Below are positions 36,908 through 46,044 of a DNA stretch of 64,000 nucleotides, one piece after another. Source of the stretch: Desertimonas flava (lineage in GTDB: Bacteria; Actinomycetota; Acidimicrobiia; Acidimicrobiales; Ilumatobacteraceae); assembly GCF_003426815.1 (NCBI RefSeq), contig NZ_QKYK01000002.1:310001-374000 (forward strand). Reading direction: 5' to 3'. Position numbers and translations under genes: made by a program. Within the stretch, counting starts at the first letter, position 1, and each line of letters starts with the position of its first letter. The notes beneath the pieces are model-generated. The model had not been told where the DNA came from, did not search any database, and was given only the letters and a program-made list of their open reading frames with translations.

Positions 36908-38983
36908 TCAATCGACGAGGCGGCGGCACAAACTCGGTGGCTCGGTCGCCGCGGCGGACACCATCAGGCCCGGCGCTGTCGCTGGCACAGGCGTGGGCTT
37001 GGGGACGATCATCACGCTGTGGAGTCGCCGGTCCCACTCGGTCATCGGGATCTCGACCGTGGATGCACCTTCGGATGTCCCGCCCGTGGCTGGGCTCGTC
37101 ACCTCGGCCGTGGCCACGTACCGGTTGATCGCGGTGTCGGCGTGGATCGTCACGTCGAGCCGATCGCCCGCCTCGACGTCGAGCCAGTCGCCGACGGCAT
37201 GAAGGGAAACGCCGACCGCGATCAGACGGGCCCGTCCGTCGGGACCGACCTGCACGTGGAGCTGGCGAGACGTGTATCCGACGAACTCGGTCAGGGGGGT
37301 GCTGCTGCTGCTCTCCGTGCCGTCCGGTCCGATGGCGACCGTGAATGCCAGCGGCCGCACCTGGACCGGGATCCAGGTCGCACTCGTCTCGCCGGTCGCG
37401 AGGTACACGGCATCGCAGTCGCCGACGACGGCCAGGCGGTCGGCGGGGGCGTCGGCCGGCAGTTCGTCGACCTCGATCACGTTGTGGTCGAGCGGATTGC
37501 CCGTGATCCGGCTGATGCGTTCCTGCCAGGACACCATCTCGACGAGCGAGTCGCCGCGCCACGCTCGTTGCGCGTTCATCGCGGCCGGGGCCGTGTTGGC
37601 GACGAGCCCGTAGGCGGCGAGCACGGCCATCGCGCCGAGGGCCGTGCGGCGCCGCCCGACATCCCACCGAGTCACCCGCTCGGCGAGATCGTTCACGGCG
37701 ACGACTCCGCCCAGCGCGAGGACCGGGACGAACTCGGCGAGGTAGCGCGGTGCGATGTAGCCGAAGGCCATCACACCACCCGAGACGCCCAGGGCGCCCA
37801 ACAGCGGAATGCGGAGGGCGACGGCACCCGAGTGACCGCGAGGGCGGAAGGCCACGACGAAGCCCCAGATGGCCAGCACGAGGAGCAGCGGGCTCAGCGC
37901 CGTGATGCTGCCGGTGCGGAACGACTCGTCGAGATGAACACCCCAGATCGGACCGGGCGGTTCGGCGGGGAAGCCGACGAAGGGGAACCACGGCGTGAAA
38001 CGCACGCCATCAGGCCGGAAGTAGCTGACGAGATCGGTCCAGAAGAACTGCGGTCCGTCGATGCGGCCGTCGTTCTGGAAGAGCACGAGCCGACGGTGTG
38101 GGCTGTACCGCGACCACACGTGCTTGTCGATCGGGAACATGTAGACGTGGCGGAACTTGGCCCAGTTCACCGCCGCCCCCACCGCGATGGCGAGCACCCC
38201 GGCCCCGGCGAGCACCCAGCCGGACCTGCGGGCGCGGCGAACGGCCAGCCACACCCCGGTGGCGATGAGCGACAGCGACATCGACCATCCGGCCGGCAAT
38301 CTCGTCAGCATCGTGGCCATGGCCAGGGCCCCAGCCGTCACCACCCGTCCGGTCGTCGGCTCCTCCCATGCGCGTACGAGCGTGGCGAGGGTGGCGAGCG
38401 TCAGCGCCGTCGTCCACACGTACACCTCGTGATACACCCACGGTTGCGAGGCCAAGAACACGATCGCCGTGCCGCCCAGCACGCTGGCGACCAGGATGGC
38501 GAACGCCGCCGCCTCGAGACGGCTGACGGGAGCGTCCGGTCGGAGACGATGTCGGACCTGTTCGACGAGGGCGGTCAGGGCGATGGCGGTGACGACGAAT
38601 CCGACGAGCATCGACAGGGCGGTCAAGCGACCGTCGAACCGCGACGTGACGAGCAGCAGCGGCATGCGCAGGAGGGCCGGGAACGGCCCGAAGTACATGT
38701 ACGTCCGGCCGTCGACGACGAACCCCTCGATGCCGAGACTGTCGTTGGGCACGGCAAGCCTGCCGTGGAACAGAGCGCGGGCCTGCAGGTCGTAGAAGTT
38801 GCCGTTGAGGTGATCGGCTGTCGCCCCGCGCAGCGGGTTCCATCCGAAGTTCCACAACACCGCGAGGTAGGGGATCAGGCCGACACCGGCGCCGATCGCA
38901 CACGCGTGCCGTAGTCGTCGCAGTGGGTGCGCGGGAATGAGCTCCCGGTCGGCGGTGAACGGCGCCAAGGTGCCGACGGTCAT
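36908..38983 (-). CDS. large polytopic membrane protein, probable GT-C-type glycosyltransferase (paralogue 2)
   Basis: This 691-residue protein has about ten or more membrane helices in residues 25-470. An extracytoplasmic C-terminal beta-rich domain of about 200 residues follows. Notable parts are NGNFYDLQARALFHGRLAVPNDSLGIEGFVVDGRTYMYFGPFPALLRMP, an amphipathic first loop typical of GT-C enzymes, and QPWVYHEVYVWTTALTL. The C-terminal VVGDCDAVYLATGE and final LCRRLVD carry a possible disulfide pair. It is a close full-length relative of the next upstream gene, overlapping its stop by four bases (ATGA at 38980-38983), so this is a tandem duplication. It probably transfers sugars from polyprenyl phosphate to a surface polymer; donor and acceptor are unknown. 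Confidence 0.75.
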   Translation of the reverse strand: MTVGTLAPFTADRELIPAHPLRRLRHACAIGAGVGLIPYLAVLWNFGWNPLRGATADHLNGNFYDLQARALFHGRLAVPNDSLGIEGFVVDGRTYMYFGPFPALLRMPLLLVTSRFDGRLTALSMLVGFVVTAIALTALVEQVRHRLRPDAPVSRLEAAAFAILVASVLGGTAIVFLASQPWVYHEVYVWTTALTLATLATLVRAWEEPTTGRVVTAGALAMATMLTRLPAGWSMSLSLIATGVWLAVRRARRSGWVLAGAGVLAIAVGAAVNWAKFRHVYMFPIDKHVWSRYSPHRRLVLFQNDGRIDGPQFFWTDLVSYFRPDGVRFTPWFPFVGFPAEPPGPIWGVHLDESFRTGSITALSPLLLVLAIWGFVVAFRPRGHSGAVALRIPLLGALGVSGGVMAFGYIAPRYLAEFVPVLALGGVVAVNDLAERVTRWDVGRRRTALGAMAVLAAYGLVANTAPAAMNAQRAWRGDSLVEMVSWQERISRITGNPLDHNVIEVDELPADAPADRLAVVGDCDAVYLATGETSATWIPVQVRPLAFTVAIGPDGTESSSSTPLTEFVGYTSRQLHVQVGPDGRARLIAVGVSLHAVGDWLDVEAGDRLDVTIHADTAINRYVATAEVTSPATGGTSEGASTVEIPMTEWDRRLHSVMIVPKPTPVPATAPGLMVSAAATEPPSLCRRLVD

Positions 38984-41115
38984 TCCAGTCCGGCGTCGTC
39001 GAGCAGGCGCTGGCACAGCTCCAGTGGCGGCGTCGCGACCTGCTGAACGGAGACGTCGAGGAGCGCTTGGGAGACATCGTCGGGCAACGAGAGGCTCGGG
39101 AGGGCGATCTGCCGGGGTGCGTTGCCGTTGGTCTCGGCCGCGTCGATCTTCTCTCTGGTGACATCGCCGAACTCGAGCCAGAAGCGGTCGTAGGCGGTGT
39201 CGACGGACATGCGGAACGTGAGTGTCCGCCCCGGCGGGAACTCGATCCACTCGGTCGGATAGAACACGAGCCCTTCCGCGATGCGGAGCCTGATGCGATC
39301 TCGCTCGGTCTCGATCATCACGGTCCGGTGGGTGGCCCCGTCCACCTCGAGGATGGGCACCCAGCCATCCCTCGCCCCGTCGGCGCTTGCCGTCACCGAG
39401 ACCGCCAGATCGCGCACGCCAACGGTCACCCATGGCTCGTACTGGTCCCCGGTCGCCAGATACATCCCGTCGCAGTCGCCGACGATGCGGATCTGGTCCG
39501 TCGGTCCGTCGAGCGGAAGGTCGTCGGACCGCACGACGAGGTCGTCGGTGCTTCCCGTGAGATCCGAGATCCTTGCCTGCCAGTCGACGTACGTCAGCAG
39601 TGCCGGGCCTCGTGCGGTGGTCGCTGCCGCGGGGAGCGCGACCGCCACGTTGGCAACCGCTCCGTATGCGGCGCCGACGGAGAGCGCCGCAGCAAGGGCG
39701 AGCTTGGAACGGCGCTGCGTCGATCGGGTAGCCCGGCCGGCGAGGTCGACCGTGGCGACCACGCTGGCGAACACGAGGAACGGGAGGAACTCGCTGGTGT
39801 AGCGGTACGCCAGGTAGCCGTAGAACATCACACCGCCGCCGACGGCGAGCGCGCCGATCGCCGGGATCAGCAGGGCCCGGATCCACCCTGCCACGCGGGT
39901 GCGGACGATGACGATCGACCCCCAGACCGACAGGAGGACGAACACCGGGAGGAACGCCGGAACGCTCCCCGTGCGGTAGGTCTGGTCGAGGAACGCTCCA
40001 CCGTGACTGCGCGCCGCGTCCGCTGGAAGCGACACGAACGGGAACCAGCGCGTGAAGCGGATGCCGTTGGGCCGGAAGTAGTTGACGAGCGTCGACTCGA
40101 AGAACTGCGGGCCGGTGATCGTGCCGCGATTGAGGCGCAGGGCGAGGCGTCGCCGCGCGCTCTTGCCCGTCCACACCTGGTGCTCGAGCGGAAACATGAA
40201 CGGATGCCGGAACTTCGCCCAGTTGATCGCCACGGCGACGGCGAGCGGAACGAGGCCGGCGACGATCAGCGCCGGGCCGAGCCGGCGGACCCGCTGTGGC
40301 GTGGGGCCTGGCGGCGACACACACATCACGGTGCCGACGGCGACCGTGCACAAGGCCATCGCCCAGCCGGTCGTCGTACGGGTGAGGATCGCCCCGGCGA
40401 CACATCCGCCGGTCGCCGCGACCAGCCGCCACGACGGACGCCGGGCGAGGGTCACGAGGCAGGCGAGCGCGCCGACGGCGAAGGTCGTGGCCCACATGTA
40501 CACCTCGTGGTACACCCACGGAAGGGCGGCCAGGAACACGACGGTCGAGCCGCCCGTGATCGCGGCGAGCAACACCCCGAACGAGATGGCCTCGGTTCGC
40601 GACACCGGATCGTGGGGTCGGAAGAAGCGGCGCGTCGTCCAGATCAGCGAGGACGCGGCGATCACGAGGCCCACCCATGCGGTGAGCATCGAGACGGCGG
40701 TGAGCCGCCCGTCGAAGCGGTCGGTGACGAGCATGATCGGCATGCGCAGGATCGCCGGGAAGGGCGGGAAGTACATGAAGGTGCGACCGTCGATCACGAA
40801 CCCCTCGATCCCGAGCGAGTACGCCGGCATCGAGAGATGGCCATGGAACAGCCGCCGAGCCTGGAAGTCGTAGAAGTTGGAGGCGAAACCGTGGTCGGCG
40901 GCGAGGCGAAGGGGATCGACCCCGAGGTTCCACAGCACGAGGATGAACGGCGCGAATCCGGCGCCCGCCCCGCCGAGGATGGAGCGTCGCATGAGCAGGC
41001 GGTCGGCGCCGCCACTGGGAGCTGTCGCCTCTTTCGGCATCGATGCCGCGCCCGTCGACGATGGGGTCGGGGAGACGATCGCGTCGGCTCGTCGGGACGC
41101 GATATCGAGCGTCAC
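38980..41115 (-). CDS. large polytopic membrane protein, probable GT-C-type glycosyltransferase (paralogue 1)
   Basis: This 711-residue protein has the same plan as its downstream neighbour. A short cytoplasmic leader precedes a first loop with SNFYDFQARRLFHGHLSMPAYSLGIEGFVIDGRTFMYFPPFPAILRMP. Ten or more helices follow, then an exported C-terminal domain with RIVGDCDGMYLATGDQYEPW and a final LELCQRLLDDAGLE. The conserved first loop, rich in aromatic and acidic residues, is the likely catalytic site of a GT-C glycosyltransferase, which is inference. GTG 41115 is chosen because a GGAG lies eight bases upstream and it follows the GT2-methyltransferase stop by 23 bases. It belongs to a minus-strand run 43858-36908. 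Confidence 0.75.
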   Translation of the reverse strand: MTLDIASRRADAIVSPTPSSTGAASMPKEATAPSGGADRLLMRRSILGGAGAGFAPFILVLWNLGVDPLRLAADHGFASNFYDFQARRLFHGHLSMPAYSLGIEGFVIDGRTFMYFPPFPAILRMPIMLVTDRFDGRLTAVSMLTAWVGLVIAASSLIWTTRRFFRPHDPVSRTEAISFGVLLAAITGGSTVVFLAALPWVYHEVYMWATTFAVGALACLVTLARRPSWRLVAATGGCVAGAILTRTTTGWAMALCTVAVGTVMCVSPPGPTPQRVRRLGPALIVAGLVPLAVAVAINWAKFRHPFMFPLEHQVWTGKSARRRLALRLNRGTITGPQFFESTLVNYFRPNGIRFTRWFPFVSLPADAARSHGGAFLDQTYRTGSVPAFLPVFVLLSVWGSIVIVRTRVAGWIRALLIPAIGALAVGGGVMFYGYLAYRYTSEFLPFLVFASVVATVDLAGRATRSTQRRSKLALAAALSVGAAYGAVANVAVALPAAATTARGPALLTYVDWQARISDLTGSTDDLVVRSDDLPLDGPTDQIRIVGDCDGMYLATGDQYEPWVTVGVRDLAVSVTASADGARDGWVPILEVDGATHRTVMIETERDRIRLRIAEGLVFYPTEWIEFPPGRTLTFRMSVDTAYDRFWLEFGDVTREKIDAAETNGNAPRQIALPSLSLPDDVSQALLDVSVQQVATPPLELCQRLLDDAGLE

Positions 41116-41138
41116 GGTCGGCTCCTGCGGTCCGGCGC

Positions 41139-42632
41139 TCAGCGACGCTCGGTGACCGGGTCGGTTTGGAGTTCGTACAGGAACTGATAGCCGAAGAGCG
41201 TCGGCCAGACGCGTGTCGCCATGCGGTCGATCGCGCCGGCCGCCTTGGCGACGCGGCCGATGGGGGAGGCGCCGCCGCGATCGAGTACTTCGACCGGCGA
41301 ACCAACGACCGCTCGGCGGACGACGGCCAGCCCGGCGTCGGCGATGAGCCGCTCGAGGGTGCGGCGTGTGAAGAACCGCAGGTGGCCACGATCGAGCAGA
41401 CCACGTTGGTCGTAGTCGAACCTTCCGCTCACCACCCTCAGCCGCGGGTACCAATGGGCGAAGTTGGGCACGCTGATGAGGATCGATCCGCCCGGTGCGA
41501 GCCGGTCGACCATCGATCTCAAGAGCCGCCCCGGTTCGGTCGTGTGCTCGAGGACGTCGGCCGCGACCACGGTGTCGAACGTCCCATCGACGTCATCGGG
41601 AAGTCCGTCGTCGAGGTCGGCCTCGACGAATCCGTCGAGGTTCTCGCCCACTCCTTCGTGCTTCACGACGTCGACGCCCACGACGTGATGGCCACCCCGG
41701 GCGCGTGCGAGGGCGCCGAAACTGCCGTCCGAACAGCCGACGTCGAGGAGGCGTCCGGCGGGCCGGTCCGCGATCCAGCGCATCAGCACACCGTGCGAGG
41801 AGTGCGGCGACGACTTCAGTTCGTAGGCCGCGTCCGCGGGATCGATCTCGCCTGCAGCTCCATCCTCGGCGCCGAAGCCCATGCGACGGAGGCGGTACTT
41901 GAGGACGTCGAGCGTCACGTCCTTGGCGTAGCGCACTCCGTTGACGTAGCAGATCTCGTCGCCGTAGTACGTCGGAATCGGGACCTCGACGATGGACTTG
42001 CCCGCCTTGAGCAGGCCGAGGATGATCTCGGTGTCGAAGTCGAACCCGTCGCTGTATGACTCGAACGGGATGTCGGAGAGCGTGTCGACTCGGTACGCGC
42101 GGTAGCCGCTGTGCCATTCCGAGAGCTGGAGACCGGCGAGCGTGTTCTGGGCCGTACTGAGGATGCGGTTGCCGACGTACTTGTAGACGGGCATGCCGCC
42201 GGCCCGCGCGTCGCCGCGGTTCATCATCCTGGATCCGAACACCGCGTCGGCACTGCCATCGGCGAGTGGGTCGACGAGACTCTCGATCACCTCCGGCGCA
42301 TATTGCCCGTCACCGTGGAGCAGCACGACGATGTCGAGACCGTGGTCGATGGCCCACCGGTACCCGCTCTTCTGGTTGCCCCCATATCCGAGGTTGCGTG
42401 CATGACGCACCACCGTGAGCGGCAGGTCGTTGGTGGCTTGGTATTCCAGGCCGATCTCGTGGGTGCTGTCGCTGCTCGCGTCGTCGCAGACGAGGACGTG
42501 GTCGACGGTCGCACGGAACGACGCAGGCAGCCTGTCGAGAACCGACGCAAGGGTGGACGCAGCGTTGTACGCGACGACGAGGACGCCGACGCGCGGTTGG
42601 CCCTTCACGCCTGCGACTGTACTGGTTGCCAT
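41139..42632 (-). CDS. GT2 glycosyltransferase fused to a SAM-dependent methyltransferase
   Basis: This 497-residue cytoplasmic or membrane-associated fusion has two domains. Residues 13-240 are a DPM-synthase-like GT2 domain (VLVVAYNAASTLASVLDRLP, VLVCDDASSDST, VRHARNLGYGGNQKSGYRWAIDHGLDIVVLLHGDGQY with the acidic metal site, SEWHSGYRAYR). Residues 285-430 are a class-I methyltransferase (GRLLDVGCSDGSFGALA, VVAADVLEHTTEPGRLLRSMVDRLAPGGSILISVPNF). It may build a polyprenyl-phosphate sugar and methylate it or a related product, but no substrate is identifiable. ATG 42632 has GGAGA eight bases upstream and lies within the 3' end of the acyltransferase gene (28-base overlap). Confidence 0.9.
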   Translation of the reverse strand: MATSTVAGVKGQPRVGVLVVAYNAASTLASVLDRLPASFRATVDHVLVCDDASSDSTHEIGLEYQATNDLPLTVVRHARNLGYGGNQKSGYRWAIDHGLDIVVLLHGDGQYAPEVIESLVDPLADGSADAVFGSRMMNRGDARAGGMPVYKYVGNRILSTAQNTLAGLQLSEWHSGYRAYRVDTLSDIPFESYSDGFDFDTEIILGLLKAGKSIVEVPIPTYYGDEICYVNGVRYAKDVTLDVLKYRLRRMGFGAEDGAAGEIDPADAAYELKSSPHSSHGVLMRWIADRPAGRLLDVGCSDGSFGALARARGGHHVVGVDVVKHEGVGENLDGFVEADLDDGLPDDVDGTFDTVVAADVLEHTTEPGRLLRSMVDRLAPGGSILISVPNFAHWYPRLRVVSGRFDYDQRGLLDRGHLRFFTRRTLERLIADAGLAVVRRAVVGSPVEVLDRGGASPIGRVAKAAGAIDRMATRVWPTLFGYQFLYELQTDPVTERR

Positions 42633-43858
42633 CGTCGCGATCTCCTCTCTTCGGTGTCGCCCGCCGGTCGCGATCGATCAGCCATCGGTCGGGGGTCGGG
42701 TGTCGCTGCGCCGGCGGCGAACAGCGGATCAGGCCGATGCAACCACCGTCCGATCGGGCGCTCGACGAGTCGATCCGTGATCGTGACGATGCCGGCGAGG
42801 ATGGCAACGGTCGCGACCGCACGAGGCGCCCAGTCGATGGTTGACCCCCAACGCGACGCGGCCCAGAAGACCGGCAGGTGCCAGAGGAAGACCGAGAACG
42901 AAACAGTACCGAGCAAGCGGAGTGGTCGAGTGGCGAGAACCCGCTCGGCGATGCCACCCTCGTCGGCCGCAACCGCGATTGCGAGAACGAGCACGGCGGC
43001 CACGATGACGAAGGCGATTCCCTGACCTTCGAGATAGGCGAGTTCGTCGAGGTCGGCCGAGTAGAGCACGAGCGCAACGAGGGTGACGAGCGCGGGTGCT
43101 GTGACGAGGCGGGCCGCCCGGATGAAGGGCCGTACGTAGGGCAGCGCCAGGCCCGCGAGGCAGCCCACGAGGAGCGCGTCGGCCCGACTGAACGTGTGCA
43201 ACGAGACGCGCCACCAGCCGGCGTCACCGAGCGCATTCCAGGTGGACGCGCGCCATGCGTAGCAGGCGGCGATCGAGCCCACGAGCAGTGTCATCAACGT
43301 CAATCGGAACCGGCCCAGCCACGCCAACGCCGCGACCCACACGAAGTACACCTGCTGCTCCATGCTGAGGTACCACAAGTGCCCGAGGTCGGGCCGGTAG
43401 CCGGCTGGGTCGCCGTTCGCCAGCCCGAGATTGAAGCGGAACGTCGCGATGCCGGCGAGCGTGCGGTCCGTCGTGGGGTGGGACCACTCGTCCCAACGAT
43501 CGACGCGACTGACCAGCAGCACCGTGATGACCAGCAACGAGAGCTGAGGACCGAGCCGTAGCAGACGCCGCCCCCAGAATCGCAGGACCCCGATGGAGCC
43601 GGCGCGCTCCTGGTGGACGACGAGACTCCGGGTGACGAGGAATCCGCCGAGCACCAGGAAGAGGGTGACGCCGAGGCTGCCGCTCTTGAACAGGCCGTAG
43701 AAGGGACCGGTGTGCTCGGCCAGCCACGTGTCGGGAACGATGGTCCACAGGTGGCTGCACACGACGATGAGGCATGCGGCCCCGCGGAGCCCGTCGAAGG
43801 CGGGTGTGGGTCCGTGCGCCTCCGAGGCGCCGGTCGTCGGTCCCCCAGCCTCCGTCAC
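42605..43858 (-). CDS. acyltransferase-3 family membrane protein
   Basis: This 417-residue O-acyltransferase has about ten helices. FDGLRGAACLIVVCSHLW carries the active-site His, SGSLGVTLFLVLGGFLVTRSL follows, then RFWGRRLLRLGPQLSLLV and GHLWYLSMEQQVYFVWVAALAW. The C-terminal FSVFLWHLPVFW and DRLVERPIGRWL are complete, in contrast to the frameshifted copy at 33.7 kb. It would acylate a surface sugar. GTG 43858 has TACACT eight bases upstream. It heads the minus-strand run leading to the GT2-MT fusion and the twin membrane GTs, and it shares a divergent promoter carrying the TACCGTCGGTA palindrome with the 2OG oxygenase. Confidence 0.92.
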   Translation of the reverse strand: MTEAGGPTTGASEAHGPTPAFDGLRGAACLIVVCSHLWTIVPDTWLAEHTGPFYGLFKSGSLGVTLFLVLGGFLVTRSLVVHQERAGSIGVLRFWGRRLLRLGPQLSLLVITVLLVSRVDRWDEWSHPTTDRTLAGIATFRFNLGLANGDPAGYRPDLGHLWYLSMEQQVYFVWVAALAWLGRFRLTLMTLLVGSIAACYAWRASTWNALGDAGWWRVSLHTFSRADALLVGCLAGLALPYVRPFIRAARLVTAPALVTLVALVLYSADLDELAYLEGQGIAFVIVAAVLVLAIAVAADEGGIAERVLATRPLRLLGTVSFSVFLWHLPVFWAASRWGSTIDWAPRAVATVAILAGIVTITDRLVERPIGRWLHRPDPLFAAGAATPDPRPMADRSRPAGDTEERRSRRWQPVQSQA

Positions 43859-43892
43859 GGATCACAAGTGTAGACGAGGCGTGACCCGAGGT

Positions 43893-43907
43893 ATTACCGT
43901 CGGTAAT
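43893..43907. promoter_or_regulatory. ATTACCG-T-CGGTAAT palindrome in divergent promoter
   Basis: A 7-1-7 palindrome lies between the acyltransferase (start 43858) and the 2OG oxygenase (start about 43929). Its right arm contains GGTAAT, which could be the -10 of the plus-strand gene. Twelve bases are identical to the site upstream of the fasciclin gene. Confidence 0.6.
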
Positions 43908-43928
43908 CACAAGCGGAGGAGGGTGAGC

Positions 43929-44789
43929 TTGCACACCGGTCTGGTCGACATCATCGACATCGAGCCGCTCTTGACGCGGCTCGCAGAGAGCCGAGACGAG
44001 TACGCGTCGGCTTCCCCGTACCCGCATATCGTCATCGATGACGCCCTGCCGCCCGCGGTGTTCGGCGCGGCAGCGGCCGAATTTCCCGTCCCTCACGACG
44101 CATCCTGGATCGGCTACCTCCACGTCAACGAGACGAAGTTCGCCAACCCCCGTCCGGCCACGTGGGGACCGACGCTGCAGGAGCTCGCAGCGACGCTGTG
44201 CACGGACGAGTTCGTGAAGACGCTCAGCAAGCTCACTGGCTTCGAGCACCTCGTCGCCGACCCGACGATGGACGGCGGCGGCCTGCACCAGACGTTGCGT
44301 GGCGGGCACCTCAACGTTCACGCCGACTTCACCACCCACCACCGTCACCCCGAGCTGCGACGGAGGGTCAACGTGCTGCTGTACCTCAACGAGGGCTGGA
44401 ACCCGGAATGGGGCGGCGCGCTCGAACTCTGGGACGCCGGCGTCAGGTCATGCGTCCGGCGCGTGGAGCCGATCGCCAACCGGCTGTTGATCTTCACCAC
44501 GTCGGACGAGGCGTACCACGGTCATCCCGACGCCCTGGCCTGCCCGGCCGGAGTCGCTCGTCGCTCGCTGGCCCTGTACTACTTCACCGAGGAGGAGCAC
44601 CCGGTCCGGCGGGCCACGAGATACCGACCGCGGCCAGGCGACGGCGTGAAGGGCGCGGCGATCTGGGCCGATCGTCAGGCCCTCGCATTGTTCGACCAGA
44701 TGCGGGTGCGGCTCGGGGTCTCCGGTGCTGCGGCGAGCCGTGTCCTGGAGCAGGGCTTCCGACTGCTTCGACGCAGTCGTCCCGCCTGA
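43929..44789 (+). CDS. 2-oxoglutarate/Fe(II)-dependent oxygenase
   Basis: This 286-residue double-stranded beta-helix oxygenase has the iron triad visible as HLNVHADF (H-x-D) and DEAYHGHPDAL (distal His), followed by the 2OG-binding Arg in ARRSLALYYF. RRRVNVLLYLNEGWNPEWGGALELWD is the usual strand pair. The overall pattern resembles prolyl hydroxylase/Tpa1-like proteins, and the target could be a protein or a surface sugar or lipid. A strong AGGAGG (43917-43922) is six bases before TTG 43929 and directly abuts a GTG at 43923, so I prefer the TTG start. It lies 19 bases before the acyltransferase start at 44809 on the same strand. Confidence 0.85.
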   Translation: MHTGLVDIIDIEPLLTRLAESRDEYASASPYPHIVIDDALPPAVFGAAAAEFPVPHDASWIGYLHVNETKFANPRPATWGPTLQELAATLCTDEFVKTLSKLTGFEHLVADPTMDGGGLHQTLRGGHLNVHADFTTHHRHPELRRRVNVLLYLNEGWNPEWGGALELWDAGVRSCVRRVEPIANRLLIFTTSDEAYHGHPDALACPAGVARRSLALYYFTEEEHPVRRATRYRPRPGDGVKGAAIWADRQALALFDQMRVRLGVSGAAASRVLEQGFRLLRRSRPA

Positions 44790-44808
44790 GGCGCGCCAAG
44801 CTCCTTCC

Positions 44809-46044
44809 ATGCCGGTCGTCGTCGAACCCCTTGTGGTGACCGACGCGGCGCCGGTCACCACCGCCTGGCAACGCGATCGACCGCTGCGAGTCGAGGCGTT
44901 CCTCGGCTTCACGAGTGGACCGCGTGTCGCTGTCCAGGAAGGCCTGAACGGCGTCCGCGGCATGGCCGTGATCCCCGTCGTGGCGTTCCATCTCGGCTAC
45001 TCCAACCTGCTCGGCGGCGCGCAACTGGTGATGTCGCTGTTCTTCACGCAGTCGGGCTTTCTCATCGCCACGCTGATCCTGCACGAGTACGACCGCACCG
45101 GCGCCTTCCGCCTCGGACCGTTCTGGGCCGCTCGCGCCCGCCGCATCCTGCCGCCGGCGTGGTTGACCATCGCCGCCGTGGGCCTGGTCCGACTGCTGAC
45201 CGACTCATTGCCCAACCCGGACCGGCTCGACCTGGTCACGGCGTTCGCGCACGTGAGCAACTGGTACCTGTACTTCTCCGATGCGATCACCGACGCCGTG
45301 GTGGAAGGGCGGTCGTCGGTGCTCAACCACTTCTGGAGCTTGTCGGTCGAGGAACAGTTCTACGTCTTCATCGCGTTCGTCTCGCTGTGGCTGTTCCGCA
45401 CCAAACGTCGGCCGCTGATCGTGTTGCGCTGGATCGCCCTCGTCGGTATGACGGCGTCGTTCCTGCTGCCCTTCGTCTTCGACATGGGCGAGGAGCGGGT
45501 CTTCTACGGCACCGACGCCCGGGCGGGCGAGTTGCTGATCGGTGTCGCCATGGCGACGTTCATCGTGTCGCGTCCGGTGCGCGAGGGGATGCTGCGGCAC
45601 CGCTGGCCCATCGTCGCGGCGTCGGCCGGCGCTCTCGTCACGGCCTGGGTGTTGTTCCACTACGCCCGGCCGCGCACCGGCATGCTGGAGAACGGCCTCC
45701 TGCCGGTGGGCTCGGTGCTCTGGGTGTTGGTGATCGTCGGCGCGATGCTCCCGGACGGGCCCGTGGCGTGGCTGATGCACGGGCGGCTACTCCGCTGGCT
45801 GGGCCAGTACAGCTACGGCATCTACGCCTATCACTTTCCGGTGCTGACGGTCGCTCGGTTCTACCTCGACGTTCACCCGCTGCTCCTCACAGCGATCGTC
45901 GTGGCCATCACGCTCGCGCTGGCGATGGCGAGCTACCGGTACGTCGAGATCCCGATCCGGCGGCAGCGCCTTCGGGGACGTCCGTTGGCCGTCGGCGCCG
46001 CGGTCGTCCTGGCGACCATCGTGGTCACGACGGCGCTCACGTAG
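44809..46044 (+). CDS. acyltransferase-3 family membrane protein
   Basis: This 411-residue OafA-like O-acyltransferase has a ~50-residue N-terminal cytoplasmic extension before LNGVRGMAVIPVVAFHLGYSN (active-site region). SLFFTQSGFLIATLILHEY follows, with TQ in place of the usual VL. FWAARARRILPPAWLTI, VLNHFWSLSVEEQFYVFIAFV and a complete C-terminus (GQYSYGIYAYHFPVL, YRYVEIPIRRQRL) are present. It lies directly after the 2OG oxygenase gene and converges with the AftB-like gene, overlapping it by eight bases. It probably O-acylates a cell-surface glycan. The start ATG 44809 lacks an obvious ribosome site; coupling to the upstream gene is possible. Confidence 0.92.
   Translation: MPVVVEPLVVTDAAPVTTAWQRDRPLRVEAFLGFTSGPRVAVQEGLNGVRGMAVIPVVAFHLGYSNLLGGAQLVMSLFFTQSGFLIATLILHEYDRTGAFRLGPFWAARARRILPPAWLTIAAVGLVRLLTDSLPNPDRLDLVTAFAHVSNWYLYFSDAITDAVVEGRSSVLNHFWSLSVEEQFYVFIAFVSLWLFRTKRRPLIVLRWIALVGMTASFLLPFVFDMGEERVFYGTDARAGELLIGVAMATFIVSRPVREGMLRHRWPIVAASAGALVTAWVLFHYARPRTGMLENGLLPVGSVLWVLVIVGAMLPDGPVAWLMHGRLLRWLGQYSYGIYAYHFPVLTVARFYLDVHPLLLTAIVVAITLALAMASYRYVEIPIRRQRLRGRPLAVGAAVVLATIVVTTALT

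Noticed and set aside
36764-41187. Long plus-strand open frames opposite the twin membrane proteins
   Set aside because: The translations are Arg/Gly/His-rich without hydrophobic or domain structure, while the minus strand has clear membrane topology and paralogy.
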